This document shows positions 27,444 to 36,145 of a stretch of DNA of 64,000 nucleotides, in pieces. The translations under genes and the position numbers were made by a program. The notes below the pieces were generated by a model. It had not been told where the DNA came from, searched no databases, and worked only from the letters and a program-made list of their open reading frames with translations. This stretch comes from CAZTZL01 sp964537715 (GTDB lineage: Bacteria > Zhuqueibacterota > QNDG01 > DSAB01). Numbering within the stretch: position 1 is the first letter of the stretch; each line of letters opens with the position of its first letter. The DNA lies in contig CAZIAH010000005.1 of assembly GCA_964537715.1 (NCBI GenBank), forward strand, positions 7,562 to 71,561. The letters run 5' to 3'.

Positions 27444-30195
27444 CTTGTATCCTTGGGTTATCTTCAGGAAGTTGGTCGCCGATAAAATCCAGCAATTCAA
27501 TAGCGTTCAGACACCATTGTGCAGTGTTATTGGTGGAAACTCCCTTCACCTCATACACCGGCTGCAGGCTTTGAACTCCGTCAAATAGCTGCATAGTGAA
27601 ATCAGTATAATAATATCTGTCTCCGGTATTAAAAAACTCATCCCAGGCTCTTTCTGCATAGGTTTTGTCCCCCGTCATTTTCGCATAATAGGCCGGAAGA
27701 CGGGCATACCATGGGCCAGGTTTCCCCAACTCAACCGCTATACCGAATTCTTTTTCAATTTCATTTTCAGGTGCGGCATATAATCTACAGAACTGCATCC
27801 AAAGTTTGTCCCATTTTTTATCCTGAAGAAGATGGGTCAATTCAAAAGCAACTTCAGGACCTCCCATCAAAACAGATAAATGTAGATAGCCGATATCATT
27901 TTCATCCAGTTGATGCAATTTGTAGGTTTCCGGATCGTATCCAAAGGCCGCTCGCTTGCCGGAATAGAAACCATAGGGCATGTCATACAAACTGTTCACT
28001 CCGGCCATGATTCGGTCACGATACATTGTATTCCCTGTGCGTTCCCATTCAGTCATCCAGTTGCCAACCAAGGCCAGCCAGTCAGGGCCAACGCGGGCGT
28101 GGGTTGGGTATTTGCTTTTTTCCAATATCAAACGAAGCGGATCAATTTTGCCAATTGCTTCGTTGGAAGCATCCACAGTCGCACGCATCAAATCGCCTGT
28201 TCGTTCATCCGTGGTGAGATAATAATAAAATCGACCTAAAGCTGCCTGCGAAATACGCACCTCTTTGGCGCCGCAGCCCCAATGAATCACGTTGTGACGG
28301 GAACCCAATCCCTTAAACCGTCCCAAATGATAGACATCGACTTCGCCCGTGTGACGCATCATCGCCTCTGCCATGCGGAAAATATCTTCACGTCCAGATC
28401 TCAGATAACTGTACCACAACCACAGGTTGGGCATCAATTCGGTATTGTCCCAGGCATAGCCTCCCATATCGTATTTCCAGGTGTGCCGGTCATGATCGTA
28501 ACTATGCCTTATGTCACCATAATTCCAGAAGCCATACCAATGCCTCTGCTCCACTTCCAACTGATAGTATTTAATCGCATTGTCAAGCTGATCCTCTATC
28601 CAGCGCTTTCCTTTTGTACTTCGGTCAGGTAAACTCCACACGCCGAAAACAGGAATGCTGTGGATATATTCCGAAGAGACAATAAGTAAAGGTGGTTGAT
28701 TCCCCAGGTGTACAATTTTATTCAAGGTTCCATAAGACGGTACTTCGGGTGATGCATACAGCAGAATTTCGCTTGTGCGAGCTACCCCGGTGGCTGTGCT
28801 GAATCCCGGTTGAACATCTTCATAACTGGCCTGGAGTGTGTGGCCCCAGGCAAGTGTGTCGTAATGACGCATGTCCATGGCCTCGGCCTCAGGAGACCAG
28901 AGCCAGGCCATCAGTTGGGCCTCATCATCTTTAACATTGCGAATTTCCAACGCTGATGGAAAGGATTGCCAAAAATCACGAACACAAACCGTCAATCCGC
29001 CGGACACATCCCCGACAAAAGCCATTCCTTCGGAACGTTTGCCATAGCCGGCGTCAATCCAGGCGCTTTCATTGTTGGTTCTTTTTTGCACCCGAAATCC
29101 ATCGGCATTCAATTGTTCCAGCCTGAAATCATTCCAGCTTGCCCAGTGCTCAAACAGGAATTGTACTTTTTCAGGGAAACTATCAGGTTCGGCAATCCGT
29201 TCGCCTGTAAGCTGTTTGGCGTAAAAGTTTTCACGGGTTTCAAAATTAAAGAGCGGGAAACTGCCGTTGAGCGGCTGGCATGGTTCATCCCACAATCCTC
29301 CGTTTACTCCCGAAAAACGAATATGCCGGTTATATAACTGTTCATCCAACGGCACGTTAAAAACCAGCCCCAGACCACGGATAAAATCTTTTTGTTGATC
29401 CCCATCGTAAACAATGGTATTTACCATACGAATCGATTGCAGTCCGGCATAAAAATACAACCGGACAATAAATGGCAACCAGCTTCGGTTGGTTGAGTCC
29501 GACACGTGCCTGCCTTCAATTTTAACCACTGCCCTGACCGGACCACTCTGCTCGATGGTTACTCTTTCGACTATACCTGTGAACTTTTCTTTGGATGGCT
29601 GAACACCGAATTCCTGATCCGGTCCATTCTGAAGAATACAAATCAGTTTTCCATCGGAAGAAATTACTTTTCCATTCATTTTTATAGAACGAATTAAGAG
29701 TCTGCCAATTTTTGGAATTTCGCATTGCATAATACCGGTACTAATCAGTAAAGCATCATTGGATTCAGATAATTCGACCTTTGTTTTTGGCAGATTAGCG
29801 CCGGACTTTTTTACATGTTCCAGTACGAAAGCAGTTCCGGCATTGGAATCGACTACAGCGCTTAGGCCTACCCATTTTAGGGAACCATCCGGCCAATATG
29901 CCAAAGGCCAGGATTGCACAGGCAAAGCCTCTCCCTGTTCATTTTTCAATATATAACTGCTCGATGGATCAATCTCCCCTTCCGGCAGCGGCACACCCCA
30001 ACTTACTCCTGCTGAAATCGACGGGGCCTTTCCTCCAAGCCATGATAGTTTAATCGGGTCGACTTCCCGGGCAAATAGCGTATCCTGATCAATACCAACA
30101 ATGATTAATAACCAGCAAAATAGAATTAGCCAAATTCTTTGCTTACATCGATAATGATGTTGTAAGGTTATCAAATTATTTCTTATGAATTGCAT
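27433..30195 (-). CDS. PL26 exo-rhamnogalacturonan lyase
   Basis: Large exported protein (920 residues) matching the exo-rhamnogalacturonan lyase family first described as PcRGLX. An N-terminal beta domain begins PIKLSWLGGKAPSISAGVSWGVPLPEG and continues with LAYWPDGSLKWVGLSAVV. A later alpha-rich domain contains WYGFWNYGDIRHSYD, GGYAWDNTELMPNLWLWYSYLRSG and HTGEVDVYHLGRFKGLGSRHNVIHWGCG. The enzyme would remove disaccharides with unsaturated galacturonate from chain ends, producing substrates for GH105. The start is the ATG at 30195 with a weak ribosome-binding site; the signal anchor lies near residues 20-42 after an unusually long basic leader. Its end overlaps the DUF4861 start, and the second GH105 lies upstream. 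Confidence 0.88.
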   Translation of the reverse strand: MQFIRNNLITLQHHYRCKQRIWLILFCWLLIIVGIDQDTLFAREVDPIKLSWLGGKAPSISAGVSWGVPLPEGEIDPSSSYILKNEQGEALPVQSWPLAYWPDGSLKWVGLSAVVDSNAGTAFVLEHVKKSGANLPKTKVELSESNDALLISTGIMQCEIPKIGRLLIRSIKMNGKVISSDGKLICILQNGPDQEFGVQPSKEKFTGIVERVTIEQSGPVRAVVKIEGRHVSDSTNRSWLPFIVRLYFYAGLQSIRMVNTIVYDGDQQKDFIRGLGLVFNVPLDEQLYNRHIRFSGVNGGLWDEPCQPLNGSFPLFNFETRENFYAKQLTGERIAEPDSFPEKVQFLFEHWASWNDFRLEQLNADGFRVQKRTNNESAWIDAGYGKRSEGMAFVGDVSGGLTVCVRDFWQSFPSALEIRNVKDDEAQLMAWLWSPEAEAMDMRHYDTLAWGHTLQASYEDVQPGFSTATGVARTSEILLYASPEVPSYGTLNKIVHLGNQPPLLIVSSEYIHSIPVFGVWSLPDRSTKGKRWIEDQLDNAIKYYQLEVEQRHWYGFWNYGDIRHSYDHDRHTWKYDMGGYAWDNTELMPNLWLWYSYLRSGREDIFRMAEAMMRHTGEVDVYHLGRFKGLGSRHNVIHWGCGAKEVRISQAALGRFYYYLTTDERTGDLMRATVDASNEAIGKIDPLRLILEKSKYPTHARVGPDWLALVGNWMTEWERTGNTMYRDRIMAGVNSLYDMPYGFYSGKRAAFGYDPETYKLHQLDENDIGYLHLSVLMGGPEVAFELTHLLQDKKWDKLWMQFCRLYAAPENEIEKEFGIAVELGKPGPWYARLPAYYAKMTGDKTYAERAWDEFFNTGDRYYYTDFTMQLFDGVQSLQPVYEVKGVSTNNTAQWCLNAIELLDFIGDQLPEDNPRIQDEE

Positions 30196-30279
30196 GGCTA
30201 TCTGAGTTTTATATTTTTAAGCACATCTCAAACACAACTCGTGTTTTGAACTGCAATTACATATATCATAGAGTCGGTA

Positions 30280-30408
30280 TCAATGGGCTAACCGCAAATC
30301 CCAGTTATCAATGGTGGTTAAACTTTTTCCATCTTTATCACTCAGGGTAACATAAATATCATTATATATTTTTTTTATTTTGAATTCTTTAAACGGATAA
30401 TCTCTATA
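30280..30408 (-). pseudogene. short out-of-frame coding-like remnant after GH105
   Basis: Shifted one base relative to the end of the GH105 gene, an open stretch of about 40 codons ends at TGA 30280-30282 with a protein-like sequence rich in alternating hydrophobics (IYVTLSDKDGKSLTTIDNW then DLRLAH). It has no ATG and is closed upstream by a TGA. It reads like the C-terminal strand pair of an extracellular beta domain, perhaps left by a deletion or frameshift. Evidence is limited to the look of the translation. Confidence 0.25.
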
Positions 30409-31607
30409 CCTGCATCAATCACAGGCCCCAGACCGTGTTTTTCATTTGGTCGTGCCGGACGGTTGTAATAAAAAACCATATCATCCTCAATTCCTGTACC
30501 TACGCAAATATCTTTTACCTGGCCGTTGGGCAGGATCTTTTCTTTCTTGAGTCCGTTCCATCCTGTAATCGCTATTGAGCTGTATCTTTTATCAATCCAG
30601 CCTTCATTCACTGCGCGGGCAATTCCATATACAAACATAGCTGAACATGAAGATTCTGTATATGAATCTGTCCGGTCTAACACCTGGTGCCATAATCCAT
30701 CCGGCCCCTGGTATTTGGAAATGCCAATAATTTGTCTTTCCAGATTTTTAATAATCAATTCTCTTTTGGGATAATCAGCAGGTAAAATATTTAACAAATG
30801 CACCTGGGCCATCATAACCCAACCATTGCATCTACCCCAATGGGCAACGCCGTTTCTTTTAAGATCGCTGTAATAACAGTGCCAATAGATTTCTTTATTT
30901 TCATCCCAAAGATACTCAGAGAAATTCAATACCTGGTGAATGGCGTCATCGTAGTATTTAGTTTCGCCAGTAAACTTTCCCAGCCTGACAAGAAAAGGCA
31001 CGCTCATGTATAAATCATCGGCCCATAATGTCATTTTATGCGGAAACGTACGTACCAGTGTGCCGTCTTCCAGGCGTTCCTGTCCTTCAGATATACGTTT
31101 GGCGCCTTTTAGGACATATTCTTTGTACTCAGGATGTTTAACTTTTTCATAAACATCCATGATACTGGCCCCCATAGCTCCAAAATCATCCAGTTCTTTC
31201 ATAGTCCATAGCTGGCCAAAAGGATACAGATAATGGGGCCGGTCATTCTTAAATCTTTCCTGGAAAAACTTATAGTTGTCAAATCCAAAAGCGATATGCC
31301 TGGCGGCGAAATCAAAATACTTGTCATCATTTAGAAATATGCTCAGGTTGATCATTGCCATGTTGAGCACGCCCATAGTATAATGCCACTCTCCAAATGG
31401 ACTTTTGAATTTCACATCTATATCATCCGGTATTTCATTGGTGGTATTATATATTTTTCCGTCGTCTACGCCTACAAATTTAAACTCGGCATGAATTATA
31501 ATGTTATCTGCAACTCTTCTTACAACAGCTTCATCCGAATCACTGTTTTGTGCGCTTAGTAATGAAACAAGCATAAATATCAGGCAGATCGGAATTATTT
31601 TTTTCAT
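30375..31607 (-). CDS. GH105 unsaturated rhamnogalacturonyl hydrolase, without sorting tail
   Basis: Second YteR-type hydrolase of the locus. The ATG at 31607 follows GGAGAAG directly and yields a signal peptide (MKKIIPICLIFMLVSLLSAQ); earlier ATGs only add a polar extension. The (alpha/alpha)6 barrel shows FGEWHYTMGVLNMAM, TLWADDLYMSVPFL (candidate catalytic Asp), HWGRCNGWVMMAQ, GLWHQVLD and ESSCSAMFVYGIARA. Length is near 410 residues with no C-terminal sorting domain, so a periplasmic location is likely. It follows the 57-residue membrane peptide by 69 bases and precedes the PL26 gene, whose unsaturated products it would hydrolyse. Sequence is clearly divergent from the GH105 at 1696-3165. 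Confidence 0.9.
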   Translation of the reverse strand: MKKIIPICLIFMLVSLLSAQNSDSDEAVVRRVADNIIIHAEFKFVGVDDGKIYNTTNEIPDDIDVKFKSPFGEWHYTMGVLNMAMINLSIFLNDDKYFDFAARHIAFGFDNYKFFQERFKNDRPHYLYPFGQLWTMKELDDFGAMGASIMDVYEKVKHPEYKEYVLKGAKRISEGQERLEDGTLVRTFPHKMTLWADDLYMSVPFLVRLGKFTGETKYYDDAIHQVLNFSEYLWDENKEIYWHCYYSDLKRNGVAHWGRCNGWVMMAQVHLLNILPADYPKRELIIKNLERQIIGISKYQGPDGLWHQVLDRTDSYTESSCSAMFVYGIARAVNEGWIDKRYSSIAITGWNGLKKEKILPNGQVKDICVGTGIEDDMVFYYNRPARPNEKHGLGPVIDAGIEIIRLKNSK

Positions 31608-31676
31608 CTTCTTCTCCAATTTGTTGGGTAATGAAACAATCTTCATATTGTAAGAAATAACGTATTTCAATAGTGC

Positions 31677-31850
31677 TTACTTTTTCTTATTCATCCAGAA
31701 AGGTGATGTACCAAACCATAGAATTGTTCCGAGCAGCATGAGATTCTTGCAGGAATCCAAATCAAATCCATTAGAAAAAACCATGATAGATGGAATAAGA
31801 GTTAATGCCAAACCAGTAAATGAAACGATCTTTAAACTTATTTTAAACAT
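31677..31850 (-). CDS. 57-residue two-span membrane peptide coupled to permease
   Basis: A small gene starting 11 bases after the permease stop codon, with AAGGAG overlapping that stop and placed 7 bases before the ATG, so translation is probably coupled. The product has a short basic start, a first hydrophobic span (about residues 7-26), a polar turn around FDLDSCKNL, a second span (about 37-51, LMLLGTILWFGTSPFWM) and a basic end MNKKK. I have an impression of similar short proteins beside transporters in other environmental FCB genomes, but cannot name a family. An accessory or stabilising subunit for the neighbouring permease is the simplest idea. Confidence 0.75.
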   Translation of the reverse strand: MFKISLKIVSFTGLALTLIPSIMVFSNGFDLDSCKNLMLLGTILWFGTSPFWMNKKK

Positions 31851-31861
31851 TTTATGACTCC

Positions 31862-33262
31862 TTATGCTGACTTGATTTTAGATTTTTGAATCATCATGCT
31901 TACAACTAAGTATACAATTGATGCCACAAACCACCCCGGAAGACCAAGGAAAAATATTTCGATACCCAAGGATCTATTAAGATAAACACTAAAACCAAGT
32001 GTTAACACCCAGGCCAGCGCAGCGGCAACATTAAAACTCTTATTAAATATTTCCGCATAATTGGATTTTAATCCCATTTTGGGAATGATATAAACATCCA
32101 TGAGAATGACCGCTCCCATCGGCATCAGGATCAATCCATACAGAGCCACAAATTCCAATAACTTCATAACCAATGCCGGGAAAAGGGCTGCTGTGGTTGT
32201 TATTGCTCCAACAACGGCCGTTACACGCCATGTTTGCCAGGATGGTTTGATGGCTTGCAAAGCCAAACCGGCCCGGTAAATTGTTGGATTAGCCGTTGTC
32301 CATCCGGCGATGACCACACACAAGGCTCCAGCGATACCAGCCGCACGAAAAGCAACAGGACCAGGGGCAAATTGAGTACTGCCTGCAGATTCCAGAAGGA
32401 AAAGCGAATATAAAATTCCGGACGCCAGCCATGCGATATAATGCCCCAAATACATACCTGTTGCCGAAGAGAGACCATAATACCATTTTTTGGCATAACG
32501 CAAAATAGAGAGATCGGCCATACCTATGTGCATCGCCATATTGACAAACCAGGCGAAAAAGAGCACATGCCAAAAAGTGAATTTACTCTGACCAGCAAGC
32601 GGTGTACCTGTCCAAATGGTATCATTTGCTTTTGTCCAAAAATCTGACAGAGAGTGAACGCCCAAATCCGGCAAAACAGCAACAGCTGCTGCTACAAATA
32701 CCATTATCATCCAGGGAGCGGCTATATTTGCAACCCTTGAGATTTGAGTATAACCAAACATGGCAACAAGTGTGGTCACAATTCCTACAGCGAGAACAGT
32801 AACAACCCAGCTTACGCTATTTGGATAGAAATCATTTAATGAAGGCATTGCCATATGAAAAGGAATACCAACTGCTGTTGCCGACACGGCAATCATTGAA
32901 CCGGCAAGAAAACAAAACATAAGCGCATTTACTATGTTATAAATTGATGTAACTTTTTTTCCGCCGATTTTTTCAAGTAAATAATAAAGAGTCAATCTTT
33001 TTTGGGTAGCAACCGGACCGGTAATAAAAGCCCAGCTTAAAACAGCTAACAGATTTCCCAGTAACAGACCTAAAATTAAATCACCTGCTGCAACGCCATG
33101 TGCTACGAACAGTGGTCCAATAACAAATTCTGTCCCAGCCGTATGTTCGCCTGCGTACATTCCGATAAAACTTCCCCAACCTTTCCGGCTTTTTTCCGGA
33201 ACCGGGATTCGCTCAAATTCCTCAACAGAATCCAACTGCCCTTTAATTGATTTTTTTGCCAT
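31862..33262 (-). CDS. NCS1-type (purine-cytosine permease-like) cation symporter; candidate rhamnose or lactate importer
   Basis: Inner-membrane carrier with about 12 hydrophobic spans. The N-terminal region GSFIGMYAGEHTAGTEFVIGPLFVAHG and the later GYTQISRVANIAAPWMIMVFV resemble the nucleobase:cation symporter-1 family. NCS1 carriers normally import nucleobases, hydantoins or vitamins. Here the gene stands between lutC (upstream, 42 bases) and a 57-residue membrane peptide, inside a rhamnose operon with no purine genes and no RhaT/RhaP-like carrier. A sugar or lactate substrate is therefore inferred from context only. AGAGGAG precedes the ATG at 33262. Confidence 0.82.
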   Translation of the reverse strand: MAKKSIKGQLDSVEEFERIPVPEKSRKGWGSFIGMYAGEHTAGTEFVIGPLFVAHGVAAGDLILGLLLGNLLAVLSWAFITGPVATQKRLTLYYLLEKIGGKKVTSIYNIVNALMFCFLAGSMIAVSATAVGIPFHMAMPSLNDFYPNSVSWVVTVLAVGIVTTLVAMFGYTQISRVANIAAPWMIMVFVAAAVAVLPDLGVHSLSDFWTKANDTIWTGTPLAGQSKFTFWHVLFFAWFVNMAMHIGMADLSILRYAKKWYYGLSSATGMYLGHYIAWLASGILYSLFLLESAGSTQFAPGPVAFRAAGIAGALCVVIAGWTTANPTIYRAGLALQAIKPSWQTWRVTAVVGAITTTAALFPALVMKLLEFVALYGLILMPMGAVILMDVYIIPKMGLKSNYAEIFNKSFNVAAALAWVLTLGFSVYLNRSLGIEIFFLGLPGWFVASIVYLVVSMMIQKSKIKSA

Positions 33263-33304
33263 ACTTTTCTCCTCTACAAAATCCGGTACTGTTTTGCAAT
33301 AAAG

Positions 33305-33943
33305 TCAATAAATAATTAAATGTTGTTCTTTAGGGCCATGCATACCAAGGATTAATTCCATGGAAATGTCCGCTGTACGACTTGGGCCCGAAATAACAAT
33401 CGTATTACTCGGGTTTGTAAATTTTTCTATACCTTTACAACGACAATCTTCAATCCAGCTTTCAAAGTCAGCGAAAATCTGCCCTTTTTTGATCAGGGCA
33501 ATATGAACTTCCGGCAACAAAGAAGCTGTACGTTGGCGACCTTTCCCGGAACGAAGTACGATACTACCGGTTGCTGCCAAAGCTGCACTGACACCTGTTA
33601 TGCCAAACCGGATACTTTCTTGTTGTGTAATTTCGATTCCATTGTCTTCTAAAGACTGGTAAAGATTTTTAATCGGCAAATTTTCTGAACTCCAGCAATT
33701 GACCTGCTGGTCGTTGCCAATAATTTTAAAAAGTGTTTTTTGTGCATCCTTTTCATTGGTGCAGATCGTTACCTGGGCAGAGAGTTTTTCTGCTTCTGAT
33801 TTAAAATATTCCAAAAGTGATGCGGGATCCTTCTTGTCCAGTTTAACCATTGGTAAATAGTTTTCAACCCGGCTTTTCTCTGGAAAGGGAACCGCAATAT
33901 TTTTGAGCTTATTTAAAATATCATCCCGACTGTTACTCATCAT
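33305..33943 (-). CDS. lutC: LutC-like lactate utilisation protein (LUD domain)
   Basis: A 212-residue LUD-domain protein, the usual size for LutC/YkgG. Characteristic parts are ENYLPMVKLDKKDPASLLEYF at the N-terminus, ITQQESIRFGITGVSAALAATGSIVL in the core, and TNPSNTIVISGPSRTADISMELILGMHGPKEQHLIIY at the end (split here only for description). LutA, LutB and LutC together oxidise L-lactate to pyruvate in the cytoplasm. The start codon overlaps the stop of lutB (TAATGATG), showing translational coupling; ATG at 33940 is an equally good start. It is the third gene of the lutABC set inside the rhamnose operon. Confidence 0.92.
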   Translation of the reverse strand: MMSNSRDDILNKLKNIAVPFPEKSRVENYLPMVKLDKKDPASLLEYFKSEAEKLSAQVTICTNEKDAQKTLFKIIGNDQQVNCWSSENLPIKNLYQSLEDNGIEITQQESIRFGITGVSAALAATGSIVLRSGKGRQRTASLLPEVHIALIKKGQIFADFESWIEDCRCKGIEKFTNPSNTIVISGPSRTADISMELILGMHGPKEQHLIIY

Positions 33944-35349
33944 TATTTGCTCCCATCTTTTAATCCATTTTTCCAGAGTTCATAAAAACTTTTAGCAGCA
34001 GGTTTCGGTACTTTGCGGTAACGGGTCCATTTTTTTACTAAACCAGGCATCTTATTTAGGGGAAGCAGGCGTGATACTTTCATCATTATTCCTGTCAAGC
34101 CATACAACTTTTCTGACTGATTCGATTTGGCCCAAATCCACATACCGGCTTTCCAGATTTTGGAGCTTTTTTTCTGCTTCGTCAAATCATGACGCAGATC
34201 CAGCAGCATGTGTGGGATATCAATATCGACAGAACAGACCTGTTTACAACTTCCACATAAGGAACTTGCATTGGGCAACTGCGAGGCTTTGTTCAATCCA
34301 ACCAGTAAAGGTGTCACCACAGCACCGATGGGTCCGGGATAAACCCAGCCATAGGAATGGCCGCCACTGACACGGTAAACCGGGCAGGCATTCAAACAGG
34401 CGCCACAACGGATGCAGGCCAATGCCTCGGTGTAGCCACTCCTATAAATATCAGACCTGCCGTTATCGATTATGATAACATAGACTTCAAGTGGGCCATC
34501 TTCTTCATCACTGCGGCGTGGTCCGTTTATGATATTGGTATAAACCGTCATCGATTGACCGGTTGCGTTGCGCGGTAGTATTTGGGCCAGAGTCGCATAA
34601 TCTTCCAGCGTAGGAATGATTTTTTCAATACCAACAACGGCAATATGTATCGGCGGCAGAGATGTAACCATCCGACCGTTCCCCTCGTTGGTGGCCAAGC
34701 AAAGGGAGCCGCTTTCGGCAATTATAAAGTTACCGCCACTGATCCCCACATCCGCCTGCAGGAACTCTTTGCGCATATGACCACGCACAAAATGTGTCAT
34801 AGTCTGGGTATCGTCGGTAGGGGGCATGCCGATTTTCTCCACCAGCGTATCACGGATGCTTGCTTTTGTGCGGTGAATCACCGGCACAACAATATGACTG
34901 GGATGATCACCGCTTATCTGGATAATATATTCACCCAGATCGCTTTCAACCACCTGTACATCGTTCTTTTCGAGAAAGTCGTTCAGTGCGATTTCTTCAG
35001 TGACCATACTTTTGCTTTTAATCACTTTTTTAGCCTGTTTCTGCCGAATGATCTCCAGAACTTTACTGTTTGCTTCAGCAGCATCTTTCGCCCATAAAAC
35101 ATTAATGCCGTTTTTTTGCATTTGTTTTTCAGCCTGTTCTAAAAGCTGTGGCAGGTTATTTAAAGCATTCCGTTTAATTTGAGCGGCTTGCTGGCGTATT
35201 TTTTCGCCATGATCCTGCCCGGAAATAAACACAGCGGATTTCCTATTGGTATAGGCGAGATTCGTTCCAAAGCTGATCGCAGATTGCAGATCAGCATCGG
35301 CAATGGCTTTTCGTGCTTCCTTCGTAAAATTTTCAGACTTGATTTTCAT
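33943..35349 (-). CDS. lutB: LutB-like iron-sulfur lactate oxidation protein
   Basis: A 468-residue protein with an N-terminal LUD domain (FVRGHMRKEFLQADVGISGG, AESGSLCLATNEGNGRM) followed by a ferredoxin-type pair of 4Fe-4S motifs, CIRCGACLNACP and CGSCKQVCSVDIDIP, and a C-terminal helical part. This is the standard LutB/YkgF layout and length. It carries electrons from lactate oxidation. The start ATG lies 17 bases inside the end of lutA, so the two are translated together. Both clusters have their full set of cysteines. In this operon it would complete oxidation of lactate derived from rhamnose via lactaldehyde. Confidence 0.94.
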   Translation of the reverse strand: MKIKSENFTKEARKAIADADLQSAISFGTNLAYTNRKSAVFISGQDHGEKIRQQAAQIKRNALNNLPQLLEQAEKQMQKNGINVLWAKDAAEANSKVLEIIRQKQAKKVIKSKSMVTEEIALNDFLEKNDVQVVESDLGEYIIQISGDHPSHIVVPVIHRTKASIRDTLVEKIGMPPTDDTQTMTHFVRGHMRKEFLQADVGISGGNFIIAESGSLCLATNEGNGRMVTSLPPIHIAVVGIEKIIPTLEDYATLAQILPRNATGQSMTVYTNIINGPRRSDEEDGPLEVYVIIIDNGRSDIYRSGYTEALACIRCGACLNACPVYRVSGGHSYGWVYPGPIGAVVTPLLVGLNKASQLPNASSLCGSCKQVCSVDIDIPHMLLDLRHDLTKQKKSSKIWKAGMWIWAKSNQSEKLYGLTGIMMKVSRLLPLNKMPGLVKKWTRYRKVPKPAAKSFYELWKNGLKDGSK

Positions 35350-36112
35350 TGCTTATCGCTTCCGCCAGAACACTGGCAAAGTGTTTTACTTTTTTTGTAT
35401 ATCCCTGTTTGTCCAAACCGCCCTGTATATGCATCATACAGCTTGCATCGCCAAGCAGGATGGTATCTGCTTTGCAGGAAATAATATTATCGATTTTTTT
35501 CTGCAGCATGGCACCGCTTACATCAGCCATCTTTACACTAAACAAACCTCCGAAGCCACAACATGAATCAGAATCGGTCAACTCACTAATTTCAACATTC
35601 TGAATTCCACCAATCAATTTGCGTGCTTGCAGTCCCAAATTAAGCTGGCGCAGACCATGACAGGAATCATGAAAGGCAACGTGACAGGGCTCAGACAATT
35701 TTCCACCCATTTTTTCAATGCCAAGGCCATCAACAATGAAGGCGCTTAATTCCCAGGTTTTTTCAGCTACATCCAAAGCACGCTGGTAATTTTTCGGATC
35801 ATCTTTAAACAGCATCGGATACTCATGCTTTACCATGGCAACACAACTCCCGGAAGGCGATACGATAATTTCGCTTCCGACAAATACATCCAAAAAGTGT
35901 TCAGCCACCAATAATGCATCTTCGCGATAGCCGGCGTTAAAAGCGGGCTGACCGCAGCATGTCTGTTCCTTTGGAAAATCCACTTCAACACCCAGGTGCC
36001 GTAGAATTTTTACCGTAGCAACACCGATATCAGGGAAAAGCGAATCAATAAGACATGTAACAAAGAGTGATACTTTTTTACCCTTAAGATTTTTAGAACT
36101 TGATTCGGCCAT
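35333..36112 (-). CDS. lutA: LutA-like CCG-domain Fe-S oxidoreductase subunit
   Basis: A 259-residue protein with two CCG (cysteine-rich) domains: KKVSLFVTCLIDSLFPDIG with EQTCCGQPAFNAGY, and CHVAFHDSCHG with SDSCCGFGGLFSVK. This is the LutA/YkgE type and length, a subunit of the cytoplasmic lactate-oxidising complex thought to bind an iron-sulfur cluster through the CCG motifs. The start at 36112 is preceded by GGATAACC. It lies 33 bases after the aldolase gene and overlaps lutB by 17 bases. All motif cysteines are present. Confidence 0.94.
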   Translation of the reverse strand: MAESSSKNLKGKKVSLFVTCLIDSLFPDIGVATVKILRHLGVEVDFPKEQTCCGQPAFNAGYREDALLVAEHFLDVFVGSEIIVSPSGSCVAMVKHEYPMLFKDDPKNYQRALDVAEKTWELSAFIVDGLGIEKMGGKLSEPCHVAFHDSCHGLRQLNLGLQARKLIGGIQNVEISELTDSDSCCGFGGLFSVKMADVSGAMLQKKIDNIISCKADTILLGDASCMMHIQGGLDKQGYTKKVKHFASVLAEAISNENQV

Positions 36113-36145
36113 TGAGGTTATCCTATTTTTTGATTTTAAAAAGGT

